A stretch of DNA of 64,000 nt, from assembly GCA_963576725.1 (NCBI GenBank), contig OY755252.1:30336578-30400577 (forward strand). The letters run 5' to 3'. The translations under genes and the position numbers were made by a program. Positions 36,834 to 48,602 of this stretch are shown here, piece after piece (positions within the stretch are counted from its first letter, which is position 1; every line of letters begins with the position of its first letter). This DNA is from Azorinus chamasolen. Taxonomy: Eukaryota > Mollusca > Bivalvia > Cardiida > Solecurtidae. The notes under the pieces were generated by a model. It did not search any database and was not told the DNA's origin. It saw nothing but the letters and a program-made list of their open reading frames with translations.

Positions 36834-37121
36834 TTCAAAAAGCTATCAGAATAGACCCTAAACAGATTGCCTCTACTGGAGCCGTCTGATATGGGTCTAC
36901 GTTATTTGAAAAGGTGAAAATGCGCCGGAAATAATTCCATTGGGAAATCAAGGCTATAGATGATATATGATTAAATGAAGATTCAATTACGACATTAGTC
37001 TCTAAATCGCCGACAGTCGAAAAAAAGTTAGCATTGCTATGAAAATCAAATCGGAAACAATAAAACCTCATTATTTCGCTGCCAAACCCTATGGCGTATG
37101 ATTTCTTTAGAATCTTCTCAG

Positions 37122-37334
37122 TACAGTAGTACGCGTACCCCTCTAATGCGACCACTTAATGAATAAACATGGTGTCCTTATAAGCAGTGGTTGCTAAATG
37201 CAGGACAAAAGTCATGCAGAAAGCTCTTCTAGGAGCTCTCTGCATTATTTGTGTCCTGCATTACGATAACACCTGCCACTACCACTCAGAATCACACCTC
37301 TTTTATGTGGTCGCATTACAGTGTATTTACTGTA
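37122..37334. mobile_element. T2 miniature element
   Basis: TA-flanked, ends ACAGTA and complement, hairpin centre GCTCTTCTAGGAGC. Orthologous in position to 58921-59131, so it predates the segmental duplication. Confidence 0.65.
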
Positions 37335-37539
37335 CTCAAGTTGAAGGATAGTCATTCAATGGTTCTCGAAATATTTATCGAATCGGTCGTAGTCAACGTT
37401 CAACAGAGCCAACTTTGAGCAGCTATAATTGAAGAGATTCGCGTTTAAGCAACTCAATTATACTACAGTCATCGAATGGCATCCAAGATAGGTCATTGTA
37501 TCAAAGGATGGTTGTTGTATACCAAAGTAACAGATAACG

Positions 37540-37720
37540 ATGCGTACTCAAAAACGAAAATCGTCATTGGTCAACAAAACCATATGTTATGACCACACAT
37601 CATTTCTCTTCGGACGATTCTAAAGAGTATTCGCAACATATGGATTGGTAGAAAAATGAAAGACAAATTCTATTCTTGAAAATGTTTTAATTTACGCATC
37701 TTATCTGGAGCTCTGTCTAC
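37540..37720. repeat. Foldback repeat (TGCGTACTCAAA family)
   Basis: Inverted arms around ACGATTCTAAAGAGTA; the words CGTCATTTCTCC and GGAGAAATGA recur in relatives. Copies at 25130-25600 (interrupted), 25925-26060, 34375-34560, 35175-35340, 51465-51610 and 59510-59670. Confidence 0.55.
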
Positions 37721-37938
37721 TGTTTTTGATTATCATCACTGTAAAATACCAGTGAGGTGTGCTCACAAAATGGCAACACACATTTTATTTTGTTTTAGAC
37801 TGAATTAGGTGACTTTAAATGATAACTGTTAGGTATGTAATTTAATCCGTAAAGATGAACAATTCCTTTGCTAACAATGAAAACCTATTTGCTCTGTTTG
37901 CTTATGCAACAATACCTATCTGATTCAATAACTCGGAC

Positions 37939-37975
37939 AATGATAGTTCGTGCGATATTTCCAGCTGTTATGAGT
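37939..37975 (+). pseudogene. Isolated first exon (copy C) of an inhibitor-like paralogue
   Basis: A 12-codon signal-peptide-like start (MIVRAIFPAVMS) ends one base into a codon, before a GTGAAC donor. This matches the phase-1 first exons at 31105 and 48603. About 200 bp upstream (from roughly 37730) and the first 150 bp of the following intron also match the corresponding parts of genes A and B, so this is a real paralogue of the 5' end. I find no exon 2 or exon 3 cysteine block downstream before 41 kb. It is either a decayed gene or a donor for alternative splicing. Confidence 0.6.
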
Positions 37976-38689
37976 GGTGAACATTTATAAATTCTAATAT
38001 ATTTTATTCATACTTGTCTAGCTTCATCGAAAAGCGGATCTGAAATATTCTCTAACAGTGTAGATCTAGACCAATCGACTGTTCGTGTGCAGATTTTGGT
38101 CAACCTTTGTTTTCTGTTTTAGGTGGTAGAAATTAAGCTAGTGTTGACATAGAGTGGAATAGCCCGCAGTGTATATGCACTTTGTAGTTCATTATCATTT
38201 GGCAATATAGTATGGATTATTTTTTATATATATCATGTCCGTGATTACTATGTGAGAGAGCGGTTACTAGCTCAGTTGCAGGTCTGTACATCCAATTTTA
38301 TTTAAAGAAACCAAATCCAAAATGTCTAATTGTAGATCAAGTGTAGGACAGTTGGTCGCTCAATGCAGAACACATGCATAGGAGATAGCTGCATGAGGAG
38401 CTATTTGCATTAGAAATGTGTTCTGCATGAAGACATCGTGTCCTGCTTTACAAGACATGTTCTGCACGAAAACATGGTGCTTCACTGCATACTCCTGTAG
38501 TAGCCGTCTGATCAGGGTCTGCTCTGAAAATGCGTGAAAGGGCGCTTATATGAACGAAATATTTAAAGAGATGCTGCCGTTTGTTAAAGACATGGGAAAA
38601 ATGGCCCTACCTTGGAGTGACACATACACACATGGGTATTGAATTCAAAACAACACAACTACCAGGCAAAACGTGGCATACCGCTTAAG

Positions 38690-38825
38690 CCGGTGCTAGG
38701 GGGGCGTGAGAGGTGTTGCACTTTCAATTACTGCTCATGAACAGACTCAATAAAAGCGAGTCTGCAATTTTCTCTTTTTTTTGTTGCAATTTTTGCTTTC
38801 GGGGGATCACCACCCTTCAGAATTC
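38690..38825 (+). repeat. Dispersed repeat of about 140 bp
   Basis: Matches 31205-31345 and 49010-49140 (intron 1 of genes A and B) and, inverted, 25355-25505. Shared words include CTCATGAACAGACTCAATAA and TTGCTTTCG. An open frame starts in this copy (38781-39098), but no other copy supports it as coding. Confidence 0.55.
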
Positions 38826-38829
38826 ATAA

Positions 38830-41000
38830 CGCCCAAAACGGCAAAACACAACATCACTGTATGCCAAAATGGTAGTATATATGGTGAAAGCAAATGTACC
38901 GCATTGGAAGGGTCAGTAGCCAAAGAGAGCTGCTTGGGACATAGACATGGTACCTACCAAAATAGAACACATTACCGACAGTTACCAGTAAATGCGAACA
39001 ATAAAACTGAAAAAATCAGTTTTAGCTGTGATAAAAAATTGAATCTGATAAGGATTTATAGCACTGCGTCAGACTTCAATAACATATCGCAAATTTAGTA
39101 CAAAAGAATGTTAGGCAAATGTCTACTTTATGCATGTTAAAAGTTACTTATTCACTGTAATCTGTCTCGGAAACGGGTAATAATACGTTTATGAGTGTCC
39201 ATGTATTCTGTAGACCTTGTTGCATGAATGTGACAGGAAGGGCCCCGAGGTTACAAAACCTTTTGCTTGAGTTTGAGCTCATTCATACTGAATAATTGTA
39301 CTCTATAGTTAAACACTGATGGACTATTCCAGTCTGAATTTTCAGCATTGAAAGGGTTAAAATATAATTAAGTATCTTCATAATTATGGTAGCTATCCTA
39401 TACTAATTGAATGCAGTGTAAACCTAATTAACATAGGTCAGCCGCAGTATCTCGAACCGGACGTCAGATGATGTGATACTGTATTGGCCACTCAGAGACG
39501 CATAAACCCATTTACTCATAAATATGTATGTGATGATTTGTCATTCCATTCATAAATATTCATGGACTGATATTTTTTATAATTATGCATTTTATTCATG
39601 ATATTAATTATAGAATGAGTTTTATGTTATTCCATAATCAAACAGAGTAGATCCTGATCAGGCGACTCATCAGAAATGAACTGGATATACAGTTGAACTT
39701 CGATATCACGAACTCGTTACCTCGAACTTCGGGATAACTAGAACAAAACGTGTAGTCCTTCCAAAATTTACAATACAGACTTGCATATAGCTAGCAATAC
39801 ATGTGACAGCTTAATACAGGTCTAAAATAATGATGAAAGCTCCTACAGGAGCTTTCAGCATTACTTTAGATCTGTATTAAGCTGTGGCATTGAGACACTG
39901 TTCAGAATAGAAAACTCGAATTTCTGTTATCTCGAATTCATATAATTATGTTCACTTGAAGATCGAGTTAACGAAGTTCATCTTTGCAAAGACGTTACAA
40001 GGCGTATCTATGAAGTTAATACTTTGGCTTCCAATATCCCTCTTAAGGGCCAATAGGCAAACACTGGTTAAATATGTTGTTATACGGTACCATTTATTTT
40101 CGAATTCCAAACGTTTTTATCAGTTTTGTAACGCATTGAAATACCGGTGGCTTATTGTTGTAATCTTTAATATAACTCTAGCAACGTATGACCCATTACG
40201 GTTTAATATGGATAATCAAATGGGTTTCTGAAGGTTTCTAGCCGTTAATCAATCATTTCTGATAGCCGTTTAAGAGGATTTTCTTCAGTATAATTTTAAT
40301 GTATGTGAGACGTGTTCGAAGTAAAGATATGCTATCTTCAAGTCCATATGGATTGTCTTATTATCTACCATGGTCAATACATAGTGTTTTCATTCTCCTT
40401 TAGTCCCAACACTTCAGCTTGTAACTACCGGTATTTATGTTGTCATTATGTTTAATATGAATATTAATGAGAGAAAGGATAAATGTGGAACGAAATTATT
40501 ATTGAGGGCTCCATTACGATATGTATTGTCTTGAATTAAGCCATCACATGTCTTATCCCTATACTCCCTGAATATTTATGTAACAAACAATGACGTAATG
40601 GATATTAATTAGATTAATTGTTACAATAGGGAATGTGTTGTCATGGCAGAAACTGTAGAAGCATATATATATACCATAATCAAAAAGAGCAGACCCTGAT
40701 CACGCCGTCAGATCCGGGTCTACTCTGTTTGCAAAGGCGTTGAAATTCGTATTTATTGAGCAAAGGGTTAGCGTAGATGAGACATTACGATGTTTGCCAC
40801 TCGGTCACTGGTTTCTTAATCCTTTCCTCTATAAATACGCCTTTCTATACCTCTTCTTGAAACCAATGTGATGATTTATCAATTATATCACAATTTACTA
40901 TTTATCATAATGGTCTCTGAACTACAACATTATAAACTCCTTTTCGGTAGATTTATTTAAAGAGGTTGGATCTAAAAATAACCTATGGATGCAACGGTTA
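38830..41000. other. No gene recognised between the duplication and the Penelope-like copy
   Basis: Holds a T3 element, P5 foldbacks (39645-39700, 40680-40745) and P4 relics. The frame at 38781-39098 begins in a dispersed repeat. ATGAATATTCAT-type words are common. Confidence 0.4.
39688..39983. mobile_element. T3 miniature element
   Basis: TACAGTTGAACTTCGATATC at the left, eroded right end. Central hairpin identical in plan to 22315-22612. Confidence 0.65.
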
Positions 41001-42720
41001 AAATATCGAATTGGTAATAAAGAATGCTGTACTAAATCCAAATTTGAGCCAACATTTTTCACAACGGATTATGGGTTAGCATTGAAGTGTTTACATTTAT
41101 TAACATGTTCAGGTATCATGTCATTTTCAGATTCAGAGACCACAGTATATGACTTTCTTTGTTCCAGCTGATAAAGCGTCAAACAATGTAATTATCGTTT
41201 GACGACTTTGTTACGTGGATGTTTTAGAACAAGAACTCACTAAGACAACGTCATATATTGTGGTCTTTAAATCTGAAAATGACATCATATCTGAACATGT
41301 TAATAAATGTAAACAATCCAATGCTGATATAGTAATCACACATCATAAACTTCCGACAATGTACTGGATACCTAAACTCCATAAAACGCCATATAAATCA
41401 CGCTTCATAGCATATTCGGTCTCATACACGACCACTGCTCTGTCCAAGCTAATTACATCGTGTCAAAGAACATGTCAAGCGTTACTGTGATAAAGTTTAT
41501 GAGAATTCAGGAATTAACCTTTTTTGGTCTATAAAAAACTCCAATGAGGTTTTAACTAAATTAAAAATCAGGCAACACCAAGCTAACCTTATAAGCACAT
41601 ATTATTTTTCTACACTTTATACCACATTACCACACGATCTAATAAAGATCAAACTTAAAAACTTTATGAATAAAACATTTGCTAGAGAAAAAGAATCATT
41701 TATTGCCTGTAATTCTAGACATGCGTTATTTACCAATGACATTATAAATAAATATACCCCGTGGACATGTTTAGATCTTTGTGACGGAATTACGTTTCTG
41801 TTAGACAATATATTTGTTCGTTTTGGTAATTCTGTATATCGCCAGGTTATTGGTATTCACATGGGAACCAACTGTGCTCCTGTAGATATTAGACTTGTTT
41901 TTGTATAGTTATGAAAGGGATTTTATGCTTAACCTTAAAATCGATTCACAGGCGGATGTCATCAATGCTTTTAAAAATACAGCACGTTATTTAGACGACA
42001 TATTTAATATTGATAACCCATATTTTGATTCTATGATAACCTCAATTTAGCTCAAGCTAAAATAAAGCAAATAGTTTTGACATATCTGCAGCCTATTTGG
42101 ATTTAAATTTATCTATAAACAATGGACCATTTTATTCTGGAATTTATGACAAAAGGGATGAATTAAAAGTTAAAATAGTTAACTGTCCTCATTTGAATGG
42201 GGATGTTCCACGTGCTATATATTACGGTGTATACATTTCTCAGGTTATTCGTTTTGCTAGAGCTGGTTCTTCTGTTGATGATTTTAACAATCGTAACCTT
42301 ATTATCACTGAAATACTACTAAAACAGGGCTACAGATATGACAAACTTCGTAAAACATTTTCAAAAATTTACCACCGTAATGTTCTACTCATCAGCAAGT
42401 ACAATTGTAATTTGCGTACTTTGCTAAAGTTAGGTATTTCACATCCGGTTTTTACGGTGATGTCTTTGCAAACTAATTATTGGACATACATATTTTGATA
42501 CTTTGTTTGTCAAACGTATAAACAATTCATTAAAAGGGGTATGACCCCTCTATATTGCAGCACACTACATGTTTGGTGGTCGACCCCTTTACAGTTGGTC
42601 ATTATGCTTTCCTTTTTGCTTGTGCGACGACGGAAAAGACTTGATACTCTATGAGGATTTCCCCTTAATTCCGTTTACGGAAGGAGGAAATTAGATATTT
42701 GTATTTTGCCAGTTCTGTCG
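40985..42720 (+). mobile_element. Penelope-like element, decayed reverse transcriptase
   Basis: Reverse transcriptase blocks occur in order through several frames. They are a YWIPKLHKTPYKSRFIA block near 41365-41410, FSTLYTTLP near 41607-41635, GIHMGTNCAP near 41850-41880, ARYLDDIFNI near 41980-42010, then a thumb-like open stretch of 133 codons at 42097-42498. These blocks are characteristic of Penelope-like elements. The copy is dead: frameshifts and stops separate the blocks, and the catalytic Asp expected before FSTLYT is replaced by Tyr. YLDD is kept. It is followed by the tail at 43163-43855. Confidence 0.7.
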
Positions 42721-43162
42721 TACCCAAAATGACTTCTCCACAATTACTCTGACCTCTGAATAGTCATCGAGTACTTGTCTACGATATCACGTTTATTCTT
42801 TTTCAAACAAAACAGTTGTACACATTTAGTATCCACTAGTAGTTATATCTCCTTGCGATTTATTTTTTTAATAATATCGGTGTAGAAATGGTTCATATAT
42901 ATTTTCCCGTACTTTTAAATTATGACGTCATTTAAATGATGACGTCGCTTGTTTACCTCTAACGTTCATTTTAAAATCATTTCATTTTGGCAGACATCGT
43001 TATTCATGTTGTGACGTTGTCTGGAGGGGGAATTTTATTTATAGTTTGACTTTGGTGAAAGTGGGATAAGGGCGAGGGTGGGTATCCGTAAACCAGGGTT
43101 AAGCCCCCAGTAGCTGCTTTAGGCTACTGATCGTTCCCAGGCGATACCCCTGCTTTCAACCT

Positions 43163-43855
43163 ATGGTCAACTTACGCTGGCCTCTTTGCATGTACGCCGA
43201 CAAGAAAGGTTTAGTACTCTATGAAGGCGACCTCTTAAATCCTGAAATGGAAGGAGAACGTCGGATATCTGTACTATTTCATTTTTGTCGTACCCTTTAT
43301 TACTTTTCTACAGTTACTCTGTTTGCAGCTCAATCATTGAGTACACTAGCGATAAGTGGATACAGTATGTTCAATTAAATGTTTCTTTGTTATACATGCA
43401 CTTTACCACTGTATTTGCTGTCGCGGTTGTTGTAGATTAGTCGGAGAGGGGATACGTTTATTTACACTGTTTGTCTTTTAGGATGGGGATGGAATAAGGG
43501 TGAGGTTGGGCGCCCATAAACCGGTTTAAACCCCCGGTGACTTTTGTCACTGACCGTTCCAAGGCGGTACTTCCATCTTCCTCCTATTGTATGTTTGTTT
43601 TGTCTGTGCGTCTCTTGTTGTTTTTTCTACCTATGTACATTTGCTGTTTCCTTGTGTTGCTGTTCGGGCGAGTGTTTGTTCTGTATGTGGTGTTTCCTGC
43701 ATGACTCATTTTTGTACTTTTGTTGTTTAATATGCTTAATGTTTAATGTTTTTCGTCTTGCGTCCTGTTATATTTTGTATTGTGGCTATACCGTGTCTTG
43801 TTTGATGGTGTTTGGTGCGGTGTCCCCCTGTTTGACTATTTTCCATACTTAAGAC
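43163..43855 (+). mobile_element. Penelope-like element 3' tail
   Basis: The first 570 bp are nearly identical to 8560-9110, which directly follows another reverse transcriptase end. It contains the small hairpin GGTGACTTTTGTCACTGACC and a T/G-rich segment. The last 130 bp, ending GACTATTTTCCATA, recur at 4775-4935 and inverted at 19420-19566. Confidence 0.6.
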
Positions 43856-44508
43856 TTCAACTTAAGTTTTCATTTTGTGCTTGGATGATTTATCAGTTTT
43901 AAAGTGTTGGCAGCATTGTAGCAATCTGAAAACTGTTATTTTTCTCGGCGCCATAGGCGTATCCGTGATAATCTTTGCAAACAGTTTGGAGCTAAAGCTT
44001 GGCGTATACTCAGATTCCAAACTGTTTGCCACTGAGTACAGATCTATAAAGAATTTTAAAAAAAAACCTCTGTAATTTGAAATATTGAAACGACAACAAA
44101 CTTAGCAGATGAAACGTATTTGGCGCCGAAAATGTTGAATAATTTCGTGTAGCTTCTGAAGTGTCTGCATACCTCTGCACTAAAATGTTGTATTATGACC
44201 ATGCACTTTATTATTGTACTTTTCGTGAGCTGTGTCTGGCTGTATTGTTTTCATCTCCCGCATGAATAAAATAGTCCACGCCTTGCCGGGACTACTTTCC
44301 CTTTGTTGAGTGTATTCGTCCGCAGTTATATAAATCGGTATTATATATTGAAAATAAACAAATGATTTGTGAATACTGGTTTAATTTCTTTCTTCCATGC
44401 AGTAGTGATATTAAATTTTAGGTAATATATAGCATATATTTTGGTTTCATGAATGTATGGAAAAAAAATATTGGTCACGCGCGAAGCGGTTTCATATAGT
44501 TCATCCAT

Positions 44509-44597
44509 GAAAACAAAACACATTCTTTATACTCCTTGAAAACAAAACACATTCTATATATGCCTTGGAAACAAAACACATTCTTTATATTCCTTAA
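44509..44597 (+). repeat. 29-bp tandem triplication
   Basis: Units starting at about 44509, 44538 and 44567 share AAAACAAAACACATTCT with few changes. Confidence 0.9.
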
Positions 44598-45117
44598 ATA
44601 GATAGGAGCACAAGAAATTGTATATATTATATACAGGTCCGCACTGTAAGATACTTGTAAGGTTAGAAGTACAATGTCTTCTGGCGTTAAATCCTTGTTT
44701 TCTTATAAACGTGGTTTTATGCATACTATAGGAACTGTCTTATAAGGGTCTGCTCGTTTTGCTAATGGAATTTGAAATATCTTTTTCTTTACTTTCTGCA
44801 TCAGCTACCAATTCCCACCTTACATGTTTTGTTGTAACTTTTTTTTCATGAATATTCAGTAGCTATTGAAATTCGGACTAAACGAAGAACAGAAAAAGGG
44901 TCAACATAGTTTTTCTTCGGTGAAAATATGACTGCTGGTACAGTAGTATCTGACTCAACCTATTCCCTCATATTGACGCCTTTTGACGCCTTCGTAAAAG
45001 GCACCTGCTCATACCATACTGATAAATAGACCATTTGCTCAAATGTTTTCAAACTACAAAACACTTCGGTAGATGTATTCAAAGAAGTTGGGTCTTAAAA
45101 TAGCCTATGAGGTAATG

Positions 45118-45306
45118 AGTTAAGTGGTCAACATAACGATGTGTAATTATGTATCTGTAAGGCATGTGGTAGCTTAATTCATGTCAACAATAATGCAGAA
45201 AGCCCTGTACGAGCTTTCTGTATTACTTTTGCCCGGCATAAAGCAGCTACCTGCTTGCTTAGACTCCGATGTTTAATAGATGAATGGACGCTTAAGACAG
45301 GCTCTT
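45118..45306. mobile_element. T2-type miniature element
   Basis: Module GTGGTAGCTTAATTCATG and a hairpin with AGAAAGC arms. Ends eroded (AAGTGGTC and GACGCTTAAGACAGG). Confidence 0.5.
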
Positions 45307-46349
45307 TTGCATCATTGTCTGTTGTAATTATATTTATTTCAGGTTCGGTTTATATGCATATATGATGTAATGACTGTATGGTTATTAATTAGGCGTTTAT
45401 AATGGCTTTAAATACAGTAGAAAATGTGTTATTGAATCTGTTTTATTTCATAAGCAAACGGGACAGACCTCCTCCTCCTAGAACATGTTCTACTGTAGTC
45501 AGAAATAAAAACAAACAAACAAAAACCAATACAAGCCGTGTATTTCTGACACTGAATGACTGTTTAGTATACGTGCGTGCAATTTGCAAAGCTGTGAACT
45601 GTTTCCTTCAACCAATACAAGTCATATGTCGTTGGAAAAGCTTCATTTACACTTAACTGACATTGCTATCGCCCATCGAAGTTATGAAAACCTTTGTTTT
45701 TAAATTAAACACAATTCTTATGGCAGATGAAGTAGATACTTATATTATACTTTCGTCTTGCTGCATATATTTATGTCCACAAAAACCTAACATGTTGCAC
45801 ATGTTACTGTCTCCCGATTGCCAGCTTTGACACCCATATCTCTATTAATTCAGTTTAAGCATTTATAGTTGCAGCATACGTCATTCATTCAGCGATGAAT
45901 CATGTATCCATGCATACCATATGCAATTTGAACGAAATGCTTCAACATTATCTTTAACGTGAGAAGTCGAACGGAACAATTGGAGGTGACTGCTGCATAG
46001 TGCAGCACTAAAGTGTCCCGACGGTTCTACCAGGAACTAAGGGACCAAGGCAAGGCAAGACAAGTAGATAGTTTTTGCACGTTTGGCCTAAAGCGAACAA
46101 ATTGTGACATATACTGTGAGAGTTCGGTTTAGGCATGTGGAATGAATTATTTGAAAGACTTATAATGCAACGCTATTTCAGGCAGTTTTGGTTATTTTGG
46201 ATGCAAATAGTCATGTGTTATTATGATCTAAGGAGGGGTGTTTTGATAAAAGATTTCTATATCACAGAATAAATAGAATACAAGATAAATGTCGTATTTG
46301 GTTTCGGAAATTCGTTTGTTCCTGCTATGTTAGACCACATTGGTAACAA

Positions 46350-46500
46350 ATCACATTCGTAACACGTGTTACGAATGTGATCACATTCGTAACACTTGTT
46401 ACAAATGTGATCCGGAAATCTAGCACATATGTAACACATTTTGTGACGAATGTGATCGATGCCGATTTTTGATGTGACATACAATCACATTTGTATCACG
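46350..46500. repeat. Tandem palindromes of ACATTCGTAACAC
   Basis: 46350-46381 is a perfect 32-bp palindrome (half ATCACATTCGTAACAC). It directly abuts a near-perfect second one at 46380-46412, and three more diverged half-sites follow to 46500. Confidence 0.8.
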
Positions 46501-46618
46501 TCATATTTCATACAGAAAAGGAAGCTAAAAAATACATGCGCATCATCTCTCATCGCAAAAATGAAATATTGTTCAATGTTTTAAACAAACTTAATATTAT
46601 TGATTAAGGTTTTCTTTC

Positions 46619-46870
46619 TTAACCCTTTACCTGATAGAAGCGGCTTTTAGCGTGTTTGATTTATTCCTCCGCTGAAGAAAATAGTTCAAATTCATACAGT
46701 CATGAACATATTGCATAATAAATATTTTCTATATTCTAGTAGGTGGTAGCTTAAAGCAGGCTGAAAGTAAAGCAGAATGCGCCTTAAGGCGCATTCTGCT
46801 TTACTTTCAACCTGCTTTAAGTGGTCATATGTCTTCAAAACTAGAAACAGGCTATTGGGTAAAGGGTTAA
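46619..46870. mobile_element. TTAA-flanked miniature element, family P3
   Basis: TTAA, CCCTTTACCTGATAGAAGCG at one end and CTATTGGGTAAAGGG-TTAA at the other. The inside contains a perfect hairpin with centre TGCGCCTTAAGGCGCA, flanked by the module GTGGTAGCTTAAAGCAGG. Almost identical to 53071-53322. Confidence 0.75.
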
Positions 46871-46872
46871 AG

Positions 46873-48010
46873 CACTGGCACTTGATCGAAATAGACTATA
46901 GTGTAATATAATAGTTATATCATATACATGGTGCGGCAGCCGATTCGTCTATTGTTTCGTACCGGAGTAAATTTCCGATATAAAACGCAGATCAACGCGA
47001 AATATACCCAGCAGCCGGGAAGAAAAGACATTTATCTCTGTAGAAACGGTCAGTTCTTGTCCATTAACAAACCTATATCGAAGCTATTTGATGATATTTC
47101 AGGGAGAAATTGACAGAGTTGATTTGTCAGGACTTTCATTCCGTGTTAACTTCCGGTGACCTCTTCTGACCCCGAGAAAATGTTACGAGCCATTTGATTG
47201 GTTGACAATGACCCGGTTATTTCGACTGTCTGCTCGAAGTCAAACTACATGTGAACATAAATACTTGAACAGCTCTGATCTAATATTTCGACCACTAAGG
47301 GCCTTTTTCAAAGATTGTCATGTCAAAATACTCGTCACATTTTTGTTACATGCATTCAGCGATAAAATCAAAGAGAACAATGTTGATCTAGCGTCATGGT
47401 GACGTTGGGTCGTTACTTTAAATATCATGACGTCACCAAATTACGTCATGAGAATGTCTTTCTTTGATAACATTGAAACTTCATCAAATAACAAAACATT
47501 CTGACGGACATAGCCCAATTGCATCATCATCCCTCACTAGCCTCGTCATTATGACCAGTAACCACAAAGTTGTGGCCTTCTAAGATGGTTTTATTGCCAA
47601 CATTTGCATTTTAAAGACAAATATTTGACAGACCGCGGGAACAACAGCGCTTGACACACCTCTCTGATTTGTCCAAAGAAAACGCCCGTTTCAACCGAAA
47701 CACTTGAAGGTCGCTCAAACCGGAAGTTGACTAGGAAGGAAAACGGCGACAAAATCAAACACCATTTTCTCCTCCAAATATCATCAAATATTTTCGATAG
47801 AGGTTTGTTTATGGACAAGAACTTACCGTTTCTACAGAGATGAATGTCTTTCCTTCCCGACCGATGAGTAGATTTCACGTTGATCTGCGTTTTATATCGG
47901 AAATTTCCGCCGGAACGGAACAGGGGGAGAATCGGCTGCCGCACCATGTAGTGTATTAATGTACTAGTTGCTATAAATAAACTATAGTCTTTTTTGATCA
48001 AGTGCCAGTG
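46873..48010. mobile_element. Non-autonomous hAT-like foldback element with 8-bp TSD, second copy
   Basis: Same termini as 13470-14577, flanked by GGTTAAAG (46865-46872 and 48011-48018). It was inserted into the last bases of the TTAA miniature element ending at 46870. Arm frames are open in both orientations: 46928-47113 on the plus strand (61 residues) and 48001-47591 on the minus strand (136 residues, start MVRQPI at about 47946). Confidence 0.8.
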
Positions 48011-48527
48011 GGTTAAAGGTATGTCATTAGATTTGTGTATTAATTGCTAAGCAGGCTAAGGGCTACTTTCGATCATAAGAATAAGGAAACAACGATACAT
48101 TGAAGTCACACTCTACCTAGTGTTTTACCTGTTAGTATATACTGCAATCTACTTTCAATAGACATAGAGATAATATGATAAAGTTAAATTGTAAATGCGG
48201 TATAACTCAATATGTATGTTTGCTTACAAAACGGCTAACATCACATGGTATTATTATACACACACTGTGAATGATTGTTTCAGATGTACAGATTAGTGTT
48301 GCTTGCATCATTGCGTGTGGTTTTCTTATAGTCTATAAGTACATGTATATCTGAACACTTTTCAAATATTGATATGTCTACAAATTGATGATATTCATTA
48401 ATTTAACGAATACGGTTACAATATGCGAAAACTTACAGGTTGTCAAAACTGGTACGCTCGTGAATGGGCGACACACTTTTTTATCATTTTGGACTGAATT
48501 CCGTGACTTCAAATGATAAGCGCAAAG

Positions 48528-48534
48528 TATATAA
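48528..48534 (+). promoter_or_regulatory. TATA-like box of inhibitor-like gene B
   Basis: TATATAA lies 75 bp before the ATG at 48603. It is identical in spacing and nearly identical in context to the box of copy A. Confidence 0.5.
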
Positions 48535-48602
48535 TTCATTCCGAAAGGATGGACAGACAGACTTTATCTTAGGAGTGTAGAGCGATACCACAACTCGGAA
48601 AG

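Larger units (their letters stand above)
30541..38120 (+). repeat. Segmental duplication, first copy (gene A plus exon C)
   Basis: From about 30541 the sequence aligns with 48049 onward. It does so through gene A, its 3' flank (to about 36830 versus 53074), and, after a gap in the second copy, through 36840-38120 versus about 58630-60250. Indels are mostly mobile elements. Copy-A-only segments are about 31912-32820 (intron 1), 34283-35110 (intron 2) and the TA-flanked element at 36416-36629. Confidence 0.75.
44140..46340. other. No gene recognised
   Basis: Contains the 29-bp triplication, P4/P5 relics (44700-45110) and a T2 element. An 84-codon frame at 45402-45656 has no features that support it. 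Confidence 0.4.

Noticed and set aside
38781..39098. 105-codon frame downstream of orphan exon C
   Set aside because: It begins within a dispersed repeat that is non-coding in three other copies. Its cysteines do not follow the inhibitor pattern and no acceptor in phase 1 joins it to exon C convincingly.
42900..43160. Palindrome ATGACGTCATTTAAATGATG near 42930 as a CRE-like promoter
   Set aside because: Contains TGACGTCA but lies within the Penelope-like tail region with no gene start nearby.
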